Positions 60,398 to 64,000 of a stretch of DNA of 64,000 nucleotides are shown here, piece by piece. The stretch lies in the NCBI GenBank assembly GCA_002701375.1, contig NZVB01000073.1:1-64000 (forward strand), given 5' to 3'. The translations under genes were made by a program, and so were the position numbers. This DNA is from Cyanobium sp. NAT70 (GTDB lineage Bacteria; Cyanobacteriota; Cyanobacteriia; PCC-6307; Cyanobiaceae). Within the stretch, counting starts at the first letter, position 1, and each line of letters begins with the position of its first letter. The notes under the pieces are model-generated. The model did not search any database, was not told the DNA's origin, and saw only the letters and a list, made by a program, of their open reading frames with translations.

Positions 60398-61321
60398 ATG
60401 GGTCGTAGTTGTGGCACAACCAACCAAAGCACTGAGGTGATTGGGATTGATTTGGGGGGAACGGCGATCAAGTTGGCACGGTTCACCGCTGATGGTGAGC
60501 TGCTTCAGAAGCTTGAAAAACCAACCCCTCAACCCGCCATTCCTGGAGCGGTGACGATGGCACTCTGTGACGCTGTGGAGGAGTTAGATCCTGATCGAAG
60601 GGCTCCGTTGGTGGGTGTCGGTTTGCCTGGCCCGATGGATGCTGCTGCTCGTGTGGCGAGGGTTTGCATCAATCTGCCGGGTTGGGAGGAGGTTCCGCTG
60701 GCGGAGTGGTTGGAGCCCAGATTGGAGCGCAGGGTGACGCTTGCTAATGACGGCAACTGTGCTGTGGTTGGGGAAGCTTGGCGGGGAGCAGCTTCTGGTT
60801 TTCAGGATGTGGTCTTGCTGACCCTCGGCACCGGAGTTGGTGGAGGGGTCCTGCTTCAAGGACAGTTATTCACTGGCCACAACGGTGCAGCAGCTGAGCC
60901 TGGTTTGATTGGGGTGGAACCAGAGGGTCCGCCCTGCAATAGCGGCAACCGCGGCTCTTTGGAGCAGTACGCCAGCATTGCTGCTTTGCGTCGTCTGAGT
61001 GATCGTGATCCCCTGGAGCTCAGTCAGGCGGCGGATGCGGGTGATCCTTCCGCGCTTGAGAGTTGGCAACGCTATGGCAGACAACTGGGTGTCGGTGTGA
61101 GTTCTCTGATTTATATGTTTACGCCTCAGTTGGTGCTCTTTGGTGGCGGATTGGCAGGGGCGACGCATCATTTTTTATCTGCAGTTCGTCTTGAGGTCGA
61201 GCAGCGGGTCCAGGCCGTATCGAGGGAAGGTTTGTGTATCAAGGCCTGTGCACTCGGTAATGGTGCTGGTCGACTCGGAGCTGCCCGTCTGGCTCTGCAG
61301 CGGCTGGGGGAACCTCAGTAA
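60398..61321 (+). CDS. ROK family sugar kinase
   Basis: VIGIDLGGTAIKLARF, NDGNCAVVGEAWRGAA, LTLGTGVGGGVLLQG, ROK-like CNSGNRGSLEQYAS. Confidence 0.9.
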   Translation: MGRSCGTTNQSTEVIGIDLGGTAIKLARFTADGELLQKLEKPTPQPAIPGAVTMALCDAVEELDPDRRAPLVGVGLPGPMDAAARVARVCINLPGWEEVPLAEWLEPRLERRVTLANDGNCAVVGEAWRGAASGFQDVVLLTLGTGVGGGVLLQGQLFTGHNGAAAEPGLIGVEPEGPPCNSGNRGSLEQYASIAALRRLSDRDPLELSQAADAGDPSALESWQRYGRQLGVGVSSLIYMFTPQLVLFGGGLAGATHHFLSAVRLEVEQRVQAVSREGLCIKACALGNGAGRLGAARLALQRLGEPQ

Positions 61322-61361
61322 CGGGTATTTTTAAGCCTATTGTTTTCGAGATTGTCAGAAC

Positions 61362-62168
61362 CTAAAGATTTACTTTTAAGCCACTTAGCTTCCAGCTAAG
61401 CCCTTCGTACACATATTTATAGGTGAAGTTGAATATTGGTTGAACGGGATAGGTTCCTGTGATTTCTAGTTGGCCATTGTCGAGGATTGTTGGTTCTTTG
61501 CTGAATGCTGGTGCTTTTGTTGTGAGCTGGCTGAAATAAGCCATCGAGTTGGCATTGTCTCCGAATTTCAGGAAGCTCTTGAAGATCTTGTCAAGCTCCT
61601 TTGAGGAGGTTTCTTGCTTCCAGGCGTAGGAGATTCCTTGGTAAAATTTCTGAAAACTTTTGTTCTTAATTGATGATACAAAGAGGCGTGTTGTGCTGGA
61701 TGAGAGGTTGATGAGATCTTCTTCGCTGGGTACTTCTGCTGATAGATTATTAATAATTCCTGCACGATTTTGTTTGATAGAATAGATTTTCCAGGTGGAA
61801 CCTGCTTTTTGAAAGGTCATTGTGATGGGGATTTTCTCGCCTCCTTCCAAATTGATACTTCCTTCTAGTTTGCCGCCTTCGTTGGTTGAAATGCTGCGGC
61901 TAGTCCAAGAAATATCTTTGAGGCGCTGCAATGAGTTTTGACTTGTAAATTGCTCAAGTTTTGCTTTTGTTGTGTTGTGTTGCGCATTTTTTGACAATGA
62001 TTCGAGTGCCTCCTCTGTATCGCCTTGTTTTAAAGCGTGAAAGAAGCTGTCGGCGGTTTCCGTTAGACCTGACGTGGCTTGAACAATGGCAAAAATGAAA
62101 ATTAAAATTGGAACGCTAATGATTGTGACTCCAATGAAAAGCCATTTAACAGGTGCTGGGATCTTCAT
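61362..62168 (-). CDS. Hypothetical membrane-anchored protein
   Basis: 268 aa, N-terminal TM, DUF4864-like N-half. Confidence 0.55.
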   Translation of the reverse strand: MKIPAPVKWLFIGVTIISVPILIFIFAIVQATSGLTETADSFFHALKQGDTEEALESLSKNAQHNTTKAKLEQFTSQNSLQRLKDISWTSRSISTNEGGKLEGSINLEGGEKIPITMTFQKAGSTWKIYSIKQNRAGIINNLSAEVPSEEDLINLSSSTTRLFVSSIKNKSFQKFYQGISYAWKQETSSKELDKIFKSFLKFGDNANSMAYFSQLTTKAPAFSKEPTILDNGQLEITGTYPVQPIFNFTYKYVYEGLSWKLSGLKVNL

Positions 62169-62602
62169 TTTTTATGTGTCAAGATTTAATTTAGTCTATC
62201 GATGATAGAAGGGCGAAAATCTGATTATGGAGTAAGTGGTCAATTTTGTATTAAATGTTGTTGTGGATGGTTTTAAGGATGAAACCTGACGCTGTGTTCG
62301 ATCCAAGTCTGTTCGATAATTCAGCGTCCCGTTATTTCATCTCACTGAGATTTTCCAATCGATCGGTATCTTCTTGTGATGCATCCTCGTTGTCTTTTGG
62401 TCTGGGATTTGTTGCTTGACTAGCCTGTTGGCTTTTTGAGATTGTCCGAATTGTTGTTGTTCTTTCGTTGGCTCATTATGTTGATATTATTATGGAATAA
62501 AGAGTTTCCGAATGTTCGAATAGTCGACCTTGAATGCAAATCTTGATTGCTTGACATATGTTGTTTTTGTGCAATCCTTTGCTTTGGTGATGCCGAATCC
62601 TC

Positions 62603-63181
62603 GTGGTTAACGCTTCCTTGAATTGGGCGAGCATTGTTGGTTTATTGCTTTTGGCTTGGTGGATACCTGCAGGTTTCATGGGGTTTGTCCAATTGTTATT
62701 TGTACTGCAGAGAAGAGCAGATTTTTCGTGGCCTATTTTCTTTGGCGTTATTCGTGTCCTGTTGATTTCCTTCGGCCGAATTATTTTGCTCCCTTTAACT
62801 GCAGGAATTTTATTTTTTCAGGGTTGGAGATTGGACCCTATCTTGCAATTTGGCCAGTTTTGTTTGGCTTTGGGTCTTGTCGTCGAATCGGCGAAAGGTG
62901 TTGTAGCTGATTATCAAAACTGGCGAGCTCGACCAGGGGATATTGACTTGAAATCTGGTTGTCTTGCAACACTCAAGATCTTGGCTATTGCCATCAGTAC
63001 TCTCATTGCTATTGGCTTGCTTCTGACATTTACGGTGAACCCTGAATATGTTAAGTATCAGGAGTGTCAACGTTCAGCCGACGCTCAATTCTTTAATTCG
63101 GACTCGTTTAATGATTACTCCGAGGCATTGCAAGTATGCGGAGAAAGGCCACGCACTTGGGTTTGGCTTCCTTTTCTCTAA
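62603..63181 (+). CDS. Ycf66-like membrane protein
   Basis: VNASLNWASIVGLLL and LTAGILFFQGWRLDPILQFGQF; GTG start. Confidence 0.65.
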   Translation: MVNASLNWASIVGLLLLAWWIPAGFMGFVQLLFVLQRRADFSWPIFFGVIRVLLISFGRIILLPLTAGILFFQGWRLDPILQFGQFCLALGLVVESAKGVVADYQNWRARPGDIDLKSGCLATLKILAIAISTLIAIGLLLTFTVNPEYVKYQECQRSADAQFFNSDSFNDYSEALQVCGERPRTWVWLPFL

Positions 63182-63303
63182 TTCATGGTTGTGGAAGCTG
63201 AAGGCTGCCTGATGCAACTCAGAGTGCATTCATCTTGACAAGCGCATCTTGATGGGTGCTGCCAACAATTGATGATGGGGTTCATTGTGGAAATGTTGAG
63301 GTC

Positions 63304-64000
63304 ATGAAAGGCGTTCCCGAGCCTTCGCCCGATCTGTTGAAGCGCGCAGGGGCTGTGCGTCTGGCGGCAGCGGGCCTTGCTCAGATCAACGATGCCTTGC
63401 GGGCAAAGGCCTTGCAGTCCATGGCAGATGCCCTAGAGGAGCGCGCGGACGCCATCGTTGCTGCTAATGCAGAAGATCTTGAACGCTCTGCTGCAGAGGG
63501 TCTGGCGCCCGCCCTGATGTCTCGGTTGAAGCTGGATGCGATCAAGCTTGCGGGCGCGATCGATGGGGTGCGTCAAGTGTCTGGTCTGCCCGATCCACTC
63601 GGTCGGCGGCAGCTGCATCGCGAATTGGATCAAGACCTGATTTTGGAACGGGTGACGGTGCCGCTCGGTGTGGTGGGTGTGATTTTTGAGGCTCGTCCCG
63701 ATGCTTTGATTCAGATCGCTTCTCTCGCGATCCGCTCCGGTAACGGAGCCATCCTCAAAGGTGGTAGCGAAGCTCGCTGCACCAACGAAGTTGTGATGAA
63801 GGCTCTGCAACTGGGGCTCTCACGCAGCGCGATCTCGGCTGATGCACTGGCCCTACTCACCACGCGTCAAGAGAGTCTGGCTTTACTGCGTCTCGACGGG
63901 TTGGTGGACTTGATTATCCCCCGAGGCAGCAACGAGCTCGTCCGATTCATTCAGGACAACACTCGAATCCCTGTGCTTGGTCACGCCGACGGCATCTGTC
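63304..64000 (+). CDS. proA: Glutamate-5-semialdehyde dehydrogenase, N-terminal part (runs off window; missing from ORF track)
   Basis: [55 protein letters not shown]...[38 protein letters not shown]. Confidence 0.95.
   Translation, partial: MKGVPEPSPDLLKRAGAVRLAAAGLAQINDALRAKALQSMADALEERADAIVAANAEDLERSAAEGLAPALMSRLKLDAIKLAGAIDGVRQVSGLPDPLGRRQLHRELDQDLILERVTVPLGVVGVIFEARPDALIQIASLAIRSGNGAILKGGSEARCTNEVVMKALQLGLSRSAISADALALLTTRQESLALLRLDGLVDLIIPRGSNELVRFIQDNTRIPVLGHADGIC

Noticed and set aside
1-64000. Insertion sequences or prophage
   Set aside because: No transposase, integrase or phage structural genes recognised

Overview
The window reads as a marine picocyanobacterial (Synechococcus-like) chromosome segment. 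It is mostly housekeeping and photosynthesis-associated genes: gor, an ARTO-type ctaCDE cluster, a bicA-like transporter, pyrC, cyAbrB, ndhL, trpA, a group 2 sigma factor, hisIE, clpB, petJ, petE, hemE, glgB, ycf51, tamB and proA (cut by the right edge), plus one intronless tRNA-Leu(UAA). Three accessory areas stand out. (1) About 8.2-11.7 kb is gene-poor. It holds a stand-alone 82-aa mini-RTX protein coupled to a DUF192 protein, a candidate double-glycine-leader cationic peptide, several small interrupted ORFs and a strong hairpin terminator. (2) About 20.9-30.2 kb is a cluster of redox and sugar-type enzymes with a Nif11-like small protein overlapping a GlcG/HbpS gene by ATGA. (3) At 46.7-47.3 kb a Nif11-like small ORF overlaps the 3' end of a cytochrome c6 gene. 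A GMC oxidoreductase at 6.3-7.9 kb has apparently lost the canonical catalytic residues that its paralog at 25.8-27.4 kb keeps. Two long perfect hairpins lie inside coding sequences (gor and glgB). All assignments come from reading the sequence and family knowledge; no searches were run.
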